Source of the DNA: Streptomyces sp. B21-105
Lineage (GTDB): Bacteria > Actinomycetota > Actinomycetes > Streptomycetales > Streptomycetaceae
NCBI RefSeq assembly: GCF_036898465.1
Contig: NZ_JARUMJ010000001.1
Coordinates: 7,068,001 to 7,132,000, forward strand
Reading direction: 5' to 3'
DNA: 64,000 nt
In this document: positions 1 to 8,738 of the stretch, piece by piece
How positions within the stretch are numbered: position 1 is the stretch's first letter
How the letters are laid out: every line of letters begins with the position of its first letter
Notes under the pieces: model-generated
Seen by the model: the letters and a program-made list of their open reading frames with translations, nothing else
The model's database searches: none
What the model was told of the DNA's origin: nothing
Position numbers and translations under genes: made by a program

Positions 1-1561
1 GGGCGGGGCGCGGGGCGGTGTCGGCGCCCGGCAGGGGCTGTGGCCGGCGGCTCGACGCGTACGACGGCATGCTTGCGGAGGAGGCGTCCGCGTCCTCCTC
101 GCCGGGCGGCCCGGCGTTGAGCGCCTCCCGGCGGGCGGCGGTCCGGTCGTCCTCGTACCAGCGGAACTCGGGGGCCGGTCCGACTCCGCGCAGCACGCGG
201 GTCACGGGCCGCACCCACAGGTGCGCCTCGATGTGCAGCAGCGGCCGGGGGCTGCGCTCGTCGGAGTCCGGGTCGCGGGCGGCGGACAGGAGTGCCACGA
301 ACCGGGAGAGCGCCTGGAGCGCCAGCCGGGGGTTCTCGCGCGCGGTGCGGCCCCAGGCGTACCCGAACCGGGGGCCGAGCCGGTCGCGCAGCGTCCATTC
401 GTCCAGTGGTTCGCCGTCGAGCAGCGACAGCACGCCGAGGGTGAAGTCGTGGCGCTTCAGCATCCGTCCGACGCGGAAGACGTCCAGGCCGCTGCGGCCC
501 AGCAGCCGGGTGGCGAGCGCGTCCAGGTCCAGCAGGTCGGGCCGTGCCTCGACGTCCGGCCCGCCGGACACCGCGACGACCTCCTGCGGGCTCGGCGGTT
601 CGGGCAGCTCGTAGTCGACGGCGCCGGTGAACTCGTCGGCGGTCATCCGCTCCTCGCCGACGACCGCGTCCGCGGGGAACGGCATGCCGAAGACCCGCGC
701 CGCCACGTCGAGGACGCCCCCGGCCTCCTTGCCGGGCGCTCCCTCGCCGAGGGTCGCCGAGGTCGCCACCGGGCAGATCGACCCCAGGGGCCGACCGGGC
801 CTGGCCGCGCCGGTGGCGGCGGCGAGCCTGCGCAGCAGCATCGCCACGTCGGTGCCCTGCGCGCCGTCGTACGTGTGGAACTCGTCCAGCACGACGTACG
901 CGGGCTCGGCGCCCTCCCACAGCCCCCGGTCCTCGCCGCGCTGGAGCAGCAGATCGAGCATCTTGTAGTTGGTGATCAGTACGTCGGGCGGTGACAGACG
1001 CATCTCCTCGCGCCGCGTCATCACCCGCCGGAAGTCGGTGTCGGGCCGGTCGCCGATGTACAGCCCCGCCGTGACCTGGGCCAGCTCCGGACGCGCCAGG
1101 TACTCGGCGATGCGTCCCGCCTGGTCGGTGGCGAGCGCGTTCATGGGGTAGAGCAGCACCGCCTTGATCCCGCGCACGCCCTCGGCCTTCCGCCGTCGGC
1201 AGTGGTCCAGCACGGGGACCAGGAAGGACTCGGTCTTGCCGGATCCGGTGCCGGTGGTCACCAGCGTCGGCCGGGCGGGCCCGTGCAGGGTGGACAGCCG
1301 GGCCCACGCCTTGGCCTGATGCCGCCACGGAGCGAACCCGGGGAACCCCGCGGACCACTCCACGTCCCGTCGCCAGCCGTCGCCGGCGACGTGGAACGGT
1401 GTCCGGATCCGCAGGTAGGGGCCGCGGAAGATGCCGGTCTCGGGGTGCCCGAGGAAGCGTTCCAGGGCGCCGCGGGTGGTCTCGTCGGCGAGGGCGTACG
1501 TCGTCGTGAGGTACTGCGTGAGACTGCCGCGCAGCTGCGCGGCGGCCATGGTGGGCTTCAC
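1..1561 (-). CDS. DExH-box helicase, DrmA/DruE-like (3' end beyond window)
   Basis: The first 520 codons of a large superfamily 2 helicase are visible; the frame is still open at position 1. Motif I TGTGSGKTESF is near residue 100, motif Ia LLYPMNALATDQ follows, motif II is DEFH near residue 220, and motif III is ATSATL near 260. The residues near the window edge are Pro/Ala-rich, like a linker. Helicases with this PMNALATDQ block occur in DISARM (DrmA), Druantia (DruE) and related DNA-targeting systems, often with a DUF1998 C-terminus that cannot be seen here. The GTG start at 1561 is preceded by a GGGGG ribosome site six bases upstream; an in-frame ATG follows at 1549. Its strand and the DrmD-like and methyltransferase genes at 10-18 kb suggest a shared defence role, although unrelated genes lie between. 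The exact family is uncertain without the C-terminus. Confidence 0.75.
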   Translation of the reverse strand, partial: MKPTMAAAQLRGSLTQYLTTTYALADETTRGALERFLGHPETGIFRGPYLRIRTPFHVAGDGWRRDVEWSAGFPGFAPWRHQAKAWARLSTLHGPARPTLVTTGTGSGKTESFLVPVLDHCRRRKAEGVRGIKAVLLYPMNALATDQAGRIAEYLARPELAQVTAGLYIGDRPDTDFRRVMTRREEMRLSPPDVLITNYKMLDLLLQRGEDRGLWEGAEPAYVVLDEFHTYDGAQGTDVAMLLRRLAAATGAARPGRPLGSICPVATSATLGEGAPGKEAGGVLDVAARVFGMPFPADAVVGEERMTADEFTGAVDYELPEPPSPQEVVAVSGGPDVEARPDLLDLDALATRLLGRSGLDVFRVGRMLKRHDFTLGVLSLLDGEPLDEWTLRDRLGPRFGYAWGRTARENPRLALQALSRFVALLSAARDPDSDERSPRPLLHIEAHLWVRPVTRVLRGVGPAPEFRWYEDDRTAARREALNAGPPGEEDADASSASMPSYASSRRPQPLPGADTAPRPA

Positions 1562-1662
1562 GACGGTCCCCCTTGCGATGCCGTGCCCTGGTGATCGGTA
1601 CCACCGTATAGCGGTGACCGACAGGCCGGGTGTTCGGTGTCCGGCCTGGTCAGCCGCCCTGG

Positions 1663-2326
1663 CTACTGCCAGCCCGCCAGTTCGTCGGCGAAGTCGCGGA
1701 ACGAGCGGTTGTTGCCGCTGGGGCGCGCGCTCACGTGGCCGTGCCGGACAGCCTCGTCCATGATCTTCGGAGAGTGGGATTCCCGGTAGGTCGGCTTTCC
1801 GAGATGCCTCTTCAAGTGCTCTTTCGGGTCCGGCAGGAGACCCAGGTCGCGGCGACAGTCCTGGGGACGCATAGCCCAGCCCCGGTTCACTTTGGGAAAG
1901 GCGTCCGGGAACTGCATCAGCCACGCCTCCATCTCGACCGCGGCCAAGGCCAGGGCGGAGTTGCAGGGGAGCCCCGCGCGAAGTTGTGCTGTGACCCGGT
2001 CGCGGACTCTGTCGTAGCCCTGGTCGGCCACGGCGTCCAGGTCGGCGTGCACCACGATGCCGACCAGCTCGGCATCGCAGTCCTCGGCCTTGGCCAGCGC
2101 ATGCTTGCGGATCGTCTCGATCCGGGGACTCAGCTGGTTGATGGCCGCCGCCAGTTTGATCTCATCTCCGATCTCCTCGATCTTCGGGCAGGTCCAGGGA
2201 TTGCAGCACGTTGGACTTGCCGGCCGCGTTCGGGCCGGACAGGACGGTCAGCGCGCCCAGTGGCAGCTTCACGTCGGTGAGGGTGCGGAAGTTCCGCACG
2301 GTCAGACCGAGTATCCGGTGGTTCAC
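1663..2326 (-). pseudogene. Eroded ATPase / DUF4276 pair
   Basis: A GTG start at 2326 opens an AAA/ABC-type ATPase N-terminus (NHRILGLTVRNFRTL, then Walker A GPNAAGKSN), which ends at a TGA after about 55 codons. In another frame, from about 2180 down to 1663, lies the C-terminal part of a DUF4276 protein containing VVHADLDAVADQGYDRV and AVEMEAWLM, and ending DFADELAGWQ. In intact loci these are two adjacent genes: an ATPase of 350-600 residues and a DUF4276 (TOPRIM-like) protein of about 200. Here most of the ATPase and the N-terminus of DUF4276 are gone and the ends are joined out of frame. I read this as a deletion scar of an ATPase-nuclease defence pair. The family names are inferred from motifs. 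Confidence 0.65.
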
Positions 2327-2592
2327 GCCTCGCGCCCGGCCAGCGAACTGGTCGGCGCACGGCGGACGGTCCCGAGGCGTGCCGCTGAGTGCCGCTCAGT
2401 TCCCCATGTGCATCGTCCACTTGGCGCGTCCGACCACCGAGCATCACGAAGCGTACAACTTGCGTCACACCGTCACCAGGTGGTTGAACACATCGGCCAC
2501 GCGGGCTGAAATCGCTCTCTTTTCAACTGCTCCGAGGCGAACGGACCCTGGTGGGAAGGGATGCGCACGGACGGTGCCGAGGGGGAGCCGCG

Positions 2593-3648
2593 ATGTCCGG
2601 ACCGCTCTATGTTCCCGTTCTGCCGACAAAGCCGCACGCGGCCGGGGCCTGCGGGCGTCTGTGGCCGGACGTCCGGGCCGTGGTCAGGCCGCTGTGGAAC
2701 CTCCCGCCGTTGCCCGGGGCAGCCCCGGAGACGCTGGCCGCGGTGGTCGGCAAGTACGCCGATCCGGTGAGTGCCGTGAGCCGGCACGGCGGATGGATCG
2801 ACGCTCCCTTCGGGGAGGACGCCCAGACCGCCGCCCTCGCCGAAGCCCTGTCCGTGTACTGCGAGTTGGGGCGGCTGCGGCCGGTCACCGGGCCCGAGAG
2901 GGCCGAGGCACAGCAGGCGGCGGCCGTGGAGACGGCCCGGCGCTCCCTGCGCGGACTGGGTGTCCGGGTGCGGGTCACGGGGGAGTGGGACGGTCGCCTC
3001 GGGGAGGCGGTGCGGGGGCTGCTGGCCGGGACCGGGCCCGAGGTGCCCGTGGATCTGCTGCTCGACATGGGCGCGGTCCTCGACGACCGGCCCGACGCGG
3101 GCAAGGAGGCGCTGCGCGCCCTCGACGCGCTGATGCCGTTGGCGGTATGGCGGAGCGCCACTGTGCTCGGGGGAGGCTTTCCCCGGGTCAGCGCCGACAT
3201 GCTGGAGGAAGGGCCGTGCGAGGAGTCGCGGGCGGAGTGGCGCATGTGGCACGAGGTGCGCGCGACGGGCAGGGCCTATGCTCCGCTGCTCGGTTACGGC
3301 GACTACGGGGTGCAGCCTCCGAGCGCCCTCGCGCAGGCCCCGGCGCCCGGGAGGAAGGGCGGCCCGCCCTGGGGTGTGCTGCGCTACACCACCGACAGCT
3401 CGTACGTCCTCGTCAAGACGTTGACCCGGGGAACCGACCGGATCGCCGTCAACCGCGCTGCCGCCCGCAGGATCACCGAACTGCCCGAGTTCCGGGGCGC
3501 GGGGGCCGGGCAGGGCGAGGAGTGGCTGAGCGACTGCGCGAACGGCCCCCTCTCGACCAGCGAGGGCGTGGGCGGGCCCGCGGAGTGGCTGCGGGCGGGC
3601 AACCTTCAGCACATGACGTACGTCGTGCGGAGTCTGCCCGGCGGCTGA
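2593..3648 (+). CDS. Beta family protein (T4 beta-protein-like)
   Basis: This 351-residue protein begins SGPLYVPVLPTKPHA, the YVPVLxxK opening typical of the beta family (phage T4 beta-protein domain, Pfam PF14350). The C-terminal third (WGVLRYTTDSSYVLVKT, and AEWLRAGNLQHMTYVV near the end) also fits. The biochemical role of the family is not established. In bacteria such genes are often found in defence islands, as here. The ATG at 2593 has GGGGGAG eight bases upstream; an upstream GTG-led extension lacks one. The gene is on the plus strand, alone, and converges on the caspase-helicase gene across a hairpin at 3657-3680. Confidence 0.65.
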   Translation: MSGPLYVPVLPTKPHAAGACGRLWPDVRAVVRPLWNLPPLPGAAPETLAAVVGKYADPVSAVSRHGGWIDAPFGEDAQTAALAEALSVYCELGRLRPVTGPERAEAQQAAAVETARRSLRGLGVRVRVTGEWDGRLGEAVRGLLAGTGPEVPVDLLLDMGAVLDDRPDAGKEALRALDALMPLAVWRSATVLGGGFPRVSADMLEEGPCEESRAEWRMWHEVRATGRAYAPLLGYGDYGVQPPSALAQAPAPGRKGGPPWGVLRYTTDSSYVLVKTLTRGTDRIAVNRAAARRITELPEFRGAGAGQGEEWLSDCANGPLSTSEGVGGPAEWLRAGNLQHMTYVVRSLPGG

Positions 3649-3656
3649 GCGGGACG

Positions 3657-3680
3657 CCGGGCCCGGCCGTGCGGGCCCGG
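3657..3680. terminator. Hairpin between convergent genes
   Basis: A perfect 9-bp inverted repeat (CCGGGCCCG, 6-base loop, CGGGCCCGG) sits just after the beta-family stop at 3648 and before the stop of the caspase-helicase gene at 3696. There is no T-run, as is common in high-GC actinobacteria. It probably terminates transcription from both sides. Confidence 0.6.
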
Positions 3681-3695
3681 TCGCCTCACTGGGAC

Positions 3696-6600
3696 TCAGT
3701 CGAACAGCGCGGCCAGCGCGGTCTCGCCCGCAAGGATCCGCCAGACGGGCACCCGTACCGTACGGTTCACCGGGCCGGGCTTGGCCCCGTGGCCCCCGGA
3801 GGGCAGTCCGGTGAGCAGGTCGCCTCGCGCGTGGGTGAGCCGAAGGTGCCGCGCGGGGTCTTCGCCGGGCCTCGGGCCGGGGTCGATCAGCACCGCCGTG
3901 TTCTCGCCGGCGTCGGTGAACAGCAGGTCCACCGGGTGTCCGCCCACCGGCACGGCTCGCTCCAGATCCGTGACGCCTCGTCCGGTCAGGTACCGCTGCA
4001 GGAGGTCGGCGAGGTCCTCGCGCGCTTCGCTCACCGGGCCGGGCCTGCCGGCCTCGGCCGCGGTGCCGCCGTCGCCCGCTCCCAGCGGTGCCGAGCGCGC
4101 GGCGAGGAGGGCGGGCAGCCCGCTCTGGTCGTGCCAGAAGGCGTGGCCGCCCACGGTGATCAGCTGTGACTTGGCCCGGGTGACCGCCACGTTCCACAGG
4201 TTGACCTGGCTCGCGACCCAGTGCGTGGTCCGGGGCGGTGTGTTGTGCGCCGCCACCGGGCTGAGCACCATCACGTCACGCTGTCCGCCCTGGAAGGTGT
4301 GGACGGTGCCGACCCGGACCCGGTCGTCGTCCCGCCACATCCGGGCCAGTGTCTCCTTCTGCGCCCGGAACGGCGTGACCACTCCGACCGTCGCGTCCGG
4401 CGGAAGTCCCGCCAGCAGTGCGTCGACCACGCGCCGGACGGCCTCCGCCTCCGCCGCGTTGCGCCAGGACCGCCCGTCTCCGCCGCGCGCCGACTCCCCG
4501 GACGGCACGTCGACCCAACCGAGCACCGGTGCCGGGTCCGCCGCTCCGATCGGGTCGTGCGCCGGTACCTGCCGCCGCACGTCGGTCAGCACCCGCAACC
4601 GGCCGCCGTAGCAGTGGCCGTTGACGACGTCCGCGATCCGCGGGTGGCAGCGGTAGTGCTCGTCGAGGAGCAGCGCGCCGTCGCCGTGCTGTTCGGCCGC
4701 GTGGTACGAGGAGTACACGTGGTAGGCGAGGCGGTGGTGCTCCAGTTGCGCGGCGCTCAGCCCGGCCCGCGTCCGTGCCTGCCGCTCCTGCTGCGGTGAC
4801 ACTCCGGGGATGTGCCCGAGCTGCATGGGGTCGCCGATGATCAGTGCCCGCCGGGCCCGGAACAGCAGCGGCAGCACCGACGGGATGGAGCACTGGCTGG
4901 CCTCGTCGATGACGACGAGGTCGAACAGCTTCGGGGTGAGTTCCAGCTGTCGCACCGAGTGGGTGCTGACGGCCCATCCCTTGATGTGGGTCATCAGGTT
5001 CTTCTGGCTGCGCTGGTAGCCGGAGTGGCGGCGGAGTGCCTGGAGCCGCTGGTTCATGAGCCCGGTGGCCCGGTCGAGGCTCTCGGCGGACAGCGCGCGG
5101 GACAGTTCCGCCGCCAGGCCGGACAGCGTCTCGGCCGTCGCCTGTCTGGAATCCTTGAGCCCTTCCTCGTCCCAGTCCCCCTGCCCGCGGACGAGTTCGC
5201 GCACCTCCCGCTCCACGGTCACGATTCCGGCCAGGGACTCCAGCAACTCGGGCGGTACCGGTCGTCCCGTCGCCCACTTGGGCCACGCCGGTCCGGCCCC
5301 CTCGGGCTGCTCCGCCCCGGCCGAGACCAGCGCGGCGAGCGCACGCCCGCGCCGCCATGCCCCCAGCTGCCACCAGCGGGCCCCGGCCGTCTTCCGCGCC
5401 CGGTCCGCCCACCGGCTCAGCGCTGCCGGGCCGTCCGCGTCCGCCGCCCAGGCCCCTTCGAGGAGGGGCAGGGCCAGCTCCAGTCCGGCGGCCCGCTCCT
5501 CCCGGTCGTGGAGCAGTTCCAGCAGCCGCGTCTCCTCACCGACGCGGTGCGCCGCCTCCGCCCGCAGCCGGTCGGCGGTACCTCGGGTGTTGCGCAGCTC
5601 GCCGCCGACGGTGGCCGATCCGCGCCGCGGTGCCGCGACCGGTTCGGCGAGCAGCCGTTCCAGTTTGGCCGCCTCCCGCTCCAGCGCGTCCTTGTTGCCC
5701 GTCCGCATCAGCAGGCCGGGCGCGATGTCGTCGCAGCGCTCGGCGACGACGTTCACGGCCTCGTTGTTCGTGGAGGCGACCAGCACCGACTGTCCCGCGG
5801 CGACGCAGGTGGTGACGACCGCCGTGACGACCTCGCTCTTGCCCGTGCCGGGCGGCCCCGTCGCCACCGTCAACGGCTGGGTCATCGCCGAGGAGATCAC
5901 CTGCTCCTGGCTCTCGTTGCACGGCCCCGGGGCGACGGGTGTCACCGGGTTGGCCGGGGCCGGCGCCTGCCGGGCCCCGCTGTCCAGCAGCGCCTCCAGG
6001 GCGGTGCCCGGGATCTGGGCGGTCCGCGTGGAGATCTCCAGCAGGTTCTCCACCAGCGCCTGGGTGGCCATGGCCTCCGCACCGGACGGCACCAGCAGCA
6101 CGGCCGCGTTGTGCGCGCCGGGCCGCAGTGCCTGCATGACCGTGCGCTCGCTGAGGGCCGACGGGTCCAGCGGTTCGAGTTCCGGCAGCCCCAGTTCCTC
6201 CAGCAACTCCCTTATGGCGCGCAGCATCTGGGCGTCGTTGCCCTCCTGCCAGGCCGGCTGCCAGCGGGCGACCAGGTCGGCGGCGTCGCCCGCGTCCAGG
6301 AGCTCCGAGACGACCCCGGTGTGCAGGGACGGCACGCCGCTGGGCCGGAGCACGTCCCGGCCGTCCTCGTCCGGCGCCAGCTCCATCTGCTGGACGAGCA
6401 GCGGCGCCAGCTCGACCGCCGCGCGCCGCCCCCGGCCGCCGTCCCGCGAGGGAAGGGTGATCGCCGGATACCCGTACCAGTACTCCTGCCGCGTCCCCGC
6501 CTCGGCGCCCGAGCCGGTCCGACCGTCCTGGGGCCGGGGCAGCGATCCGGGCGCGACGATGTGCGGTCCGCGGCCCGACTGGACGGTCTCCTCGCCCTGG

Positions 6601-7586
6601 GCCAGCAGGAAGTACTTCGTGTTCCGCCCGCCGTCCCGGTCGGGCCGCATCCCGGCCGCCGCCTGCGCGGTGAGGCAGTCCGCGTAGTACCGCAGCAGCC
6701 GCTGCGGGTCGACGCCGTCCCGTTCGTCCGCCTCGGCCAGTTCCCGGGCCTTGAGCAGCGCGGGGGAGCGCCGGGCGGCTTCGGTGGCGTCGTGGGGGAG
6801 CGCGGGAAGGCGTACGGGCCGTGCCACCGACCGGGCGAAGGGGAGGCTCCGGGTGGCCCGGATCGTGGACTTGGTGGGCCGCTGCTCCTGCGGGACGCCC
6901 TCGCGGGCCATCTGGGCGGTCAGGTAGTCGAAGAGGTCGTCCGGGGTGATCCAGCCGCCGTCCTTGATCCGGCCGTTGCGCAGCCCCTCGACGATCTCCC
7001 CGGTGAAGCGGGAAGTGCCGAGGTCCGACCCCTGCGGCGCCATCGCGGAGGCCGCCTGGAGGGCGTCGGACGCGGTGATGAAGTACACGCCGGTCGGCCG
7101 CAGCAGGGTGCTCGGCGCGGGCCGGTCCCGTTCTCCCGCCGGGCCCTTGGCGGTCCAGCCCTGGACGACGGAACCGCTGGAGCAGCAGTCCAGCAGGACC
7201 AGTTTGGAGGCGGCCCGGCAGGACTGGAGCATCCGCTCCAGGAACTCCGCCGGCACGGCCGTGCCCGGCAAGTCGGCGGGGTCGGTGTCCCGGGTCAGGA
7301 AGTACAGCTGGCCGTCCTGCTCGCAGTACTCCCCGTGCCCGCTGAAGTAGAGCAGCGCGGTCTCACTGGGCTGCCGGGCCTCCAGGAACGTCTCGACGGC
7401 GTGCAGCATCTCCGCGCGCGTCGGCTCGGCGGCCACCGCGCACTCGTTGTACATGCCGATCTCGGTGTTCTCCAGGACCGCCCGCATGTAGTGCAGATCG
7501 GCCCGCACGGCCGGGAGGTCCTGGTACGCCTCGCTGTCGTACGTGGAGACGCCGACGAGTAAGGCATGACGGTCGTTGTCGGTCAT
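3696..7586 (-). CDS. Caspase-like protease fused to SF1 helicase
   Basis: This 1296-residue protein has two parts. Residues 1-260 are a C14 caspase-like domain: His84 lies in LLYFSGHGE, and Cys135 in LVLLDCCSSGS is the expected nucleophile. After a middle region of about 300 residues comes a Dna2/UvrD-type superfamily 1 helicase: Walker A GPPGTGKSE near 575, Walker B VVIDEASQC near 890, VTPFRAQKE near 1080, the HTFQGGQRD box near 1100 and NVAVTRAKS near 1135. The last 120 residues (DLLQRYLTGRGV, PVDLLF, AVLID) may be a degenerate nuclease-like tail, but this is speculative. The ATG at 7586 lies only 6 bases after the stop of the EACC1-like gene, so the two are co-transcribed. A plausible mechanism is that the helicase part senses nucleic acid and gates the protease; that is inference. 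Confidence 0.85.
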   Translation of the reverse strand: MTDNDRHALLVGVSTYDSEAYQDLPAVRADLHYMRAVLENTEIGMYNECAVAAEPTRAEMLHAVETFLEARQPSETALLYFSGHGEYCEQDGQLYFLTRDTDPADLPGTAVPAEFLERMLQSCRAASKLVLLDCCSSGSVVQGWTAKGPAGERDRPAPSTLLRPTGVYFITASDALQAASAMAPQGSDLGTSRFTGEIVEGLRNGRIKDGGWITPDDLFDYLTAQMAREGVPQEQRPTKSTIRATRSLPFARSVARPVRLPALPHDATEAARRSPALLKARELAEADERDGVDPQRLLRYYADCLTAQAAAGMRPDRDGGRNTKYFLLAQGEETVQSGRGPHIVAPGSLPRPQDGRTGSGAEAGTRQEYWYGYPAITLPSRDGGRGRRAAVELAPLLVQQMELAPDEDGRDVLRPSGVPSLHTGVVSELLDAGDAADLVARWQPAWQEGNDAQMLRAIRELLEELGLPELEPLDPSALSERTVMQALRPGAHNAAVLLVPSGAEAMATQALVENLLEISTRTAQIPGTALEALLDSGARQAPAPANPVTPVAPGPCNESQEQVISSAMTQPLTVATGPPGTGKSEVVTAVVTTCVAAGQSVLVASTNNEAVNVVAERCDDIAPGLLMRTGNKDALEREAAKLERLLAEPVAAPRRGSATVGGELRNTRGTADRLRAEAAHRVGEETRLLELLHDREERAAGLELALPLLEGAWAADADGPAALSRWADRARKTAGARWWQLGAWRRGRALAALVSAGAEQPEGAGPAWPKWATGRPVPPELLESLAGIVTVEREVRELVRGQGDWDEEGLKDSRQATAETLSGLAAELSRALSAESLDRATGLMNQRLQALRRHSGYQRSQKNLMTHIKGWAVSTHSVRQLELTPKLFDLVVIDEASQCSIPSVLPLLFRARRALIIGDPMQLGHIPGVSPQQERQARTRAGLSAAQLEHHRLAYHVYSSYHAAEQHGDGALLLDEHYRCHPRIADVVNGHCYGGRLRVLTDVRRQVPAHDPIGAADPAPVLGWVDVPSGESARGGDGRSWRNAAEAEAVRRVVDALLAGLPPDATVGVVTPFRAQKETLARMWRDDDRVRVGTVHTFQGGQRDVMVLSPVAAHNTPPRTTHWVASQVNLWNVAVTRAKSQLITVGGHAFWHDQSGLPALLAARSAPLGAGDGGTAAEAGRPGPVSEAREDLADLLQRYLTGRGVTDLERAVPVGGHPVDLLFTDAGENTAVLIDPGPRPGEDPARHLRLTHARGDLLTGLPSGGHGAKPGPVNRTVRVPVWRILAGETALAALFD

Positions 7587-7592
7587 CGCCGC

Positions 7593-7976
7593 TCAGCCCG
7601 CCGTCGTGCCGTCGTCGCTCTCGTCCGCGAGGAACCGCTCGACCAGCGTGTCGTCCTCGCGGGCCTCCTTGCCGGTGAGGTGCAGGACGGCCCCGTCGGG
7701 CCGCTTGACCACGACGGTGCGCTGCGGGATACGCGCCAGCCACACCTGCACCAGCGCGGCGACGAACGAACCGGCGCTCAGCAGCAGCCCGACGGTCTCA
7801 GCGGTCGGGCCGCCCTTGTCGAGGCCTCCCGCCAGGCTGCCCGGTTCGGGCAGGTCCAGCGTGGCCGTGGAGTCCGCCTCGGCGAGAGCGGCGAGCAGTT
7901 CGCGTGCGTCCTTGCGGGCGCGCAGCGGGTCCTCGTCGACGACGGAGATCCGGTATCCGGTGTGGTTGTCGGGCAT
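7593..7976 (-). CDS. EACC1-like small effector-associated protein
   Basis: This is a 127-residue protein. The N-terminal half holds an ARKDARELLAALAEAD helix, followed by a Gly-rich turn and a hydrophobic helix ETVGLLLSAGSFVAALVQV near residues 60-78. The C-terminal half is a beta-rich segment, RTVVVKRPDGAVLHLTG. This layout matches the effector-associated constant component (EACC1) family of actinobacterial conflict systems, which is typically encoded directly beside a caspase or other effector. Such a gene follows here 6 bases downstream. The hydrophobic helix suggests membrane association or oligomerisation. The family call rests on layout and context, because the family is short and divergent. 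Confidence 0.65.
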   Translation of the reverse strand: MPDNHTGYRISVVDEDPLRARKDARELLAALAEADSTATLDLPEPGSLAGGLDKGGPTAETVGLLLSAGSFVAALVQVWLARIPQRTVVVKRPDGAVLHLTGKEAREDDTLVERFLADESDDGTTAG

Positions 7977-8121
7977 GGCGTTCTCGTGCTCCCCCTCGGT
8001 TCACCGGCTCCTTGCCGGGCGAACGAGACTAGCGTCCGCCACTGACACCGACGGTCCAACGCGCCCTGTCCGCCCGGCCGTTGGCGTGAACACGGTTGCC
8101 GATGGCCGGGTCGTGTGCGTC

Positions 8122-8592
8122 TCACGCGGGGCGCAGTTCCGCCCAGACCGTCTTGCCCGGCGCGCCGTCGCGCGGCGCGACGGCCCAGCGGGTCGCCAGC
8201 CCCGCGACGATCAGCAGACCCCGGCCGGACTCCGCGTCGCCGGGCGGTTCCAGGTCGGAGAGCACGGGGACGCGTTCGGTCCTGGTGTCGGTGACCTCGA
8301 CGCGCAGGGTGTCGGTGCTGTGAGTGAGCCGGAGGTGGAAGTCCCGTCCGGCGACGTGCCCGTGCCGTACGGCGTTGGCGGCCAGTTCGGCGGTGATCAG
8401 CGTGAGCGTGTCGTTGGCCCGGCCGCCGTACGGGTGCCCCCACGCGTCGAGCCGGTGCGAGACCAGCCTGCGGGCGAGGCGCGCGCCGCGCGGGGAGGAG
8501 GTGAACGTCATCGCGAACTCGTGGAGCGGGCGGGCGGTTTCCGCCTCCGCGCCGGGGACGTGCACCCGGGGGGTGGAGATTGGGCTGTTCAT
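8122..8592 (-). CDS. HATPase-domain regulator (RsbW/anti-sigma-like)
   Basis: This 156-residue GHKL-fold ATP-binding protein carries an N-box, LITAELAANAVRHG, and a G-box, ESGRGLLIV. It has no kinase dimerisation domain, which is typical of the stand-alone RsbW/SpoIIAB-like proteins that are very numerous in Streptomyces. It is divergent from the XRE-DUF5753/DUF397 pair starting at 8739, a widespread actinobacterial trio linked to development and stress signalling. The start is uncertain: the ATG at 8592 is used, but an in-frame GTG at 8601 is possible and neither has a clear ribosome site. Its own target is unknown. Confidence 0.8.
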   Translation of the reverse strand: MNSPISTPRVHVPGAEAETARPLHEFAMTFTSSPRGARLARRLVSHRLDAWGHPYGGRANDTLTLITAELAANAVRHGHVAGRDFHLRLTHSTDTLRVEVTDTRTERVPVLSDLEPPGDAESGRGLLIVAGLATRWAVAPRDGAPGKTVWAELRPA

Positions 8593-8738
8593 GTGGCCCA
8601 CGCTGCCGGTGTCGCCCTAGCGTGACCAGATACGGCGCGCACACGGAGAGTCGCTGTACGTGGCCGGTGTGCGGGTGTCGGCGGGACGGAGCGTGACGGC
8701 CGGCGCGGGTGCGCGTTGGCCGAGGGAGGTGGTGCGGG

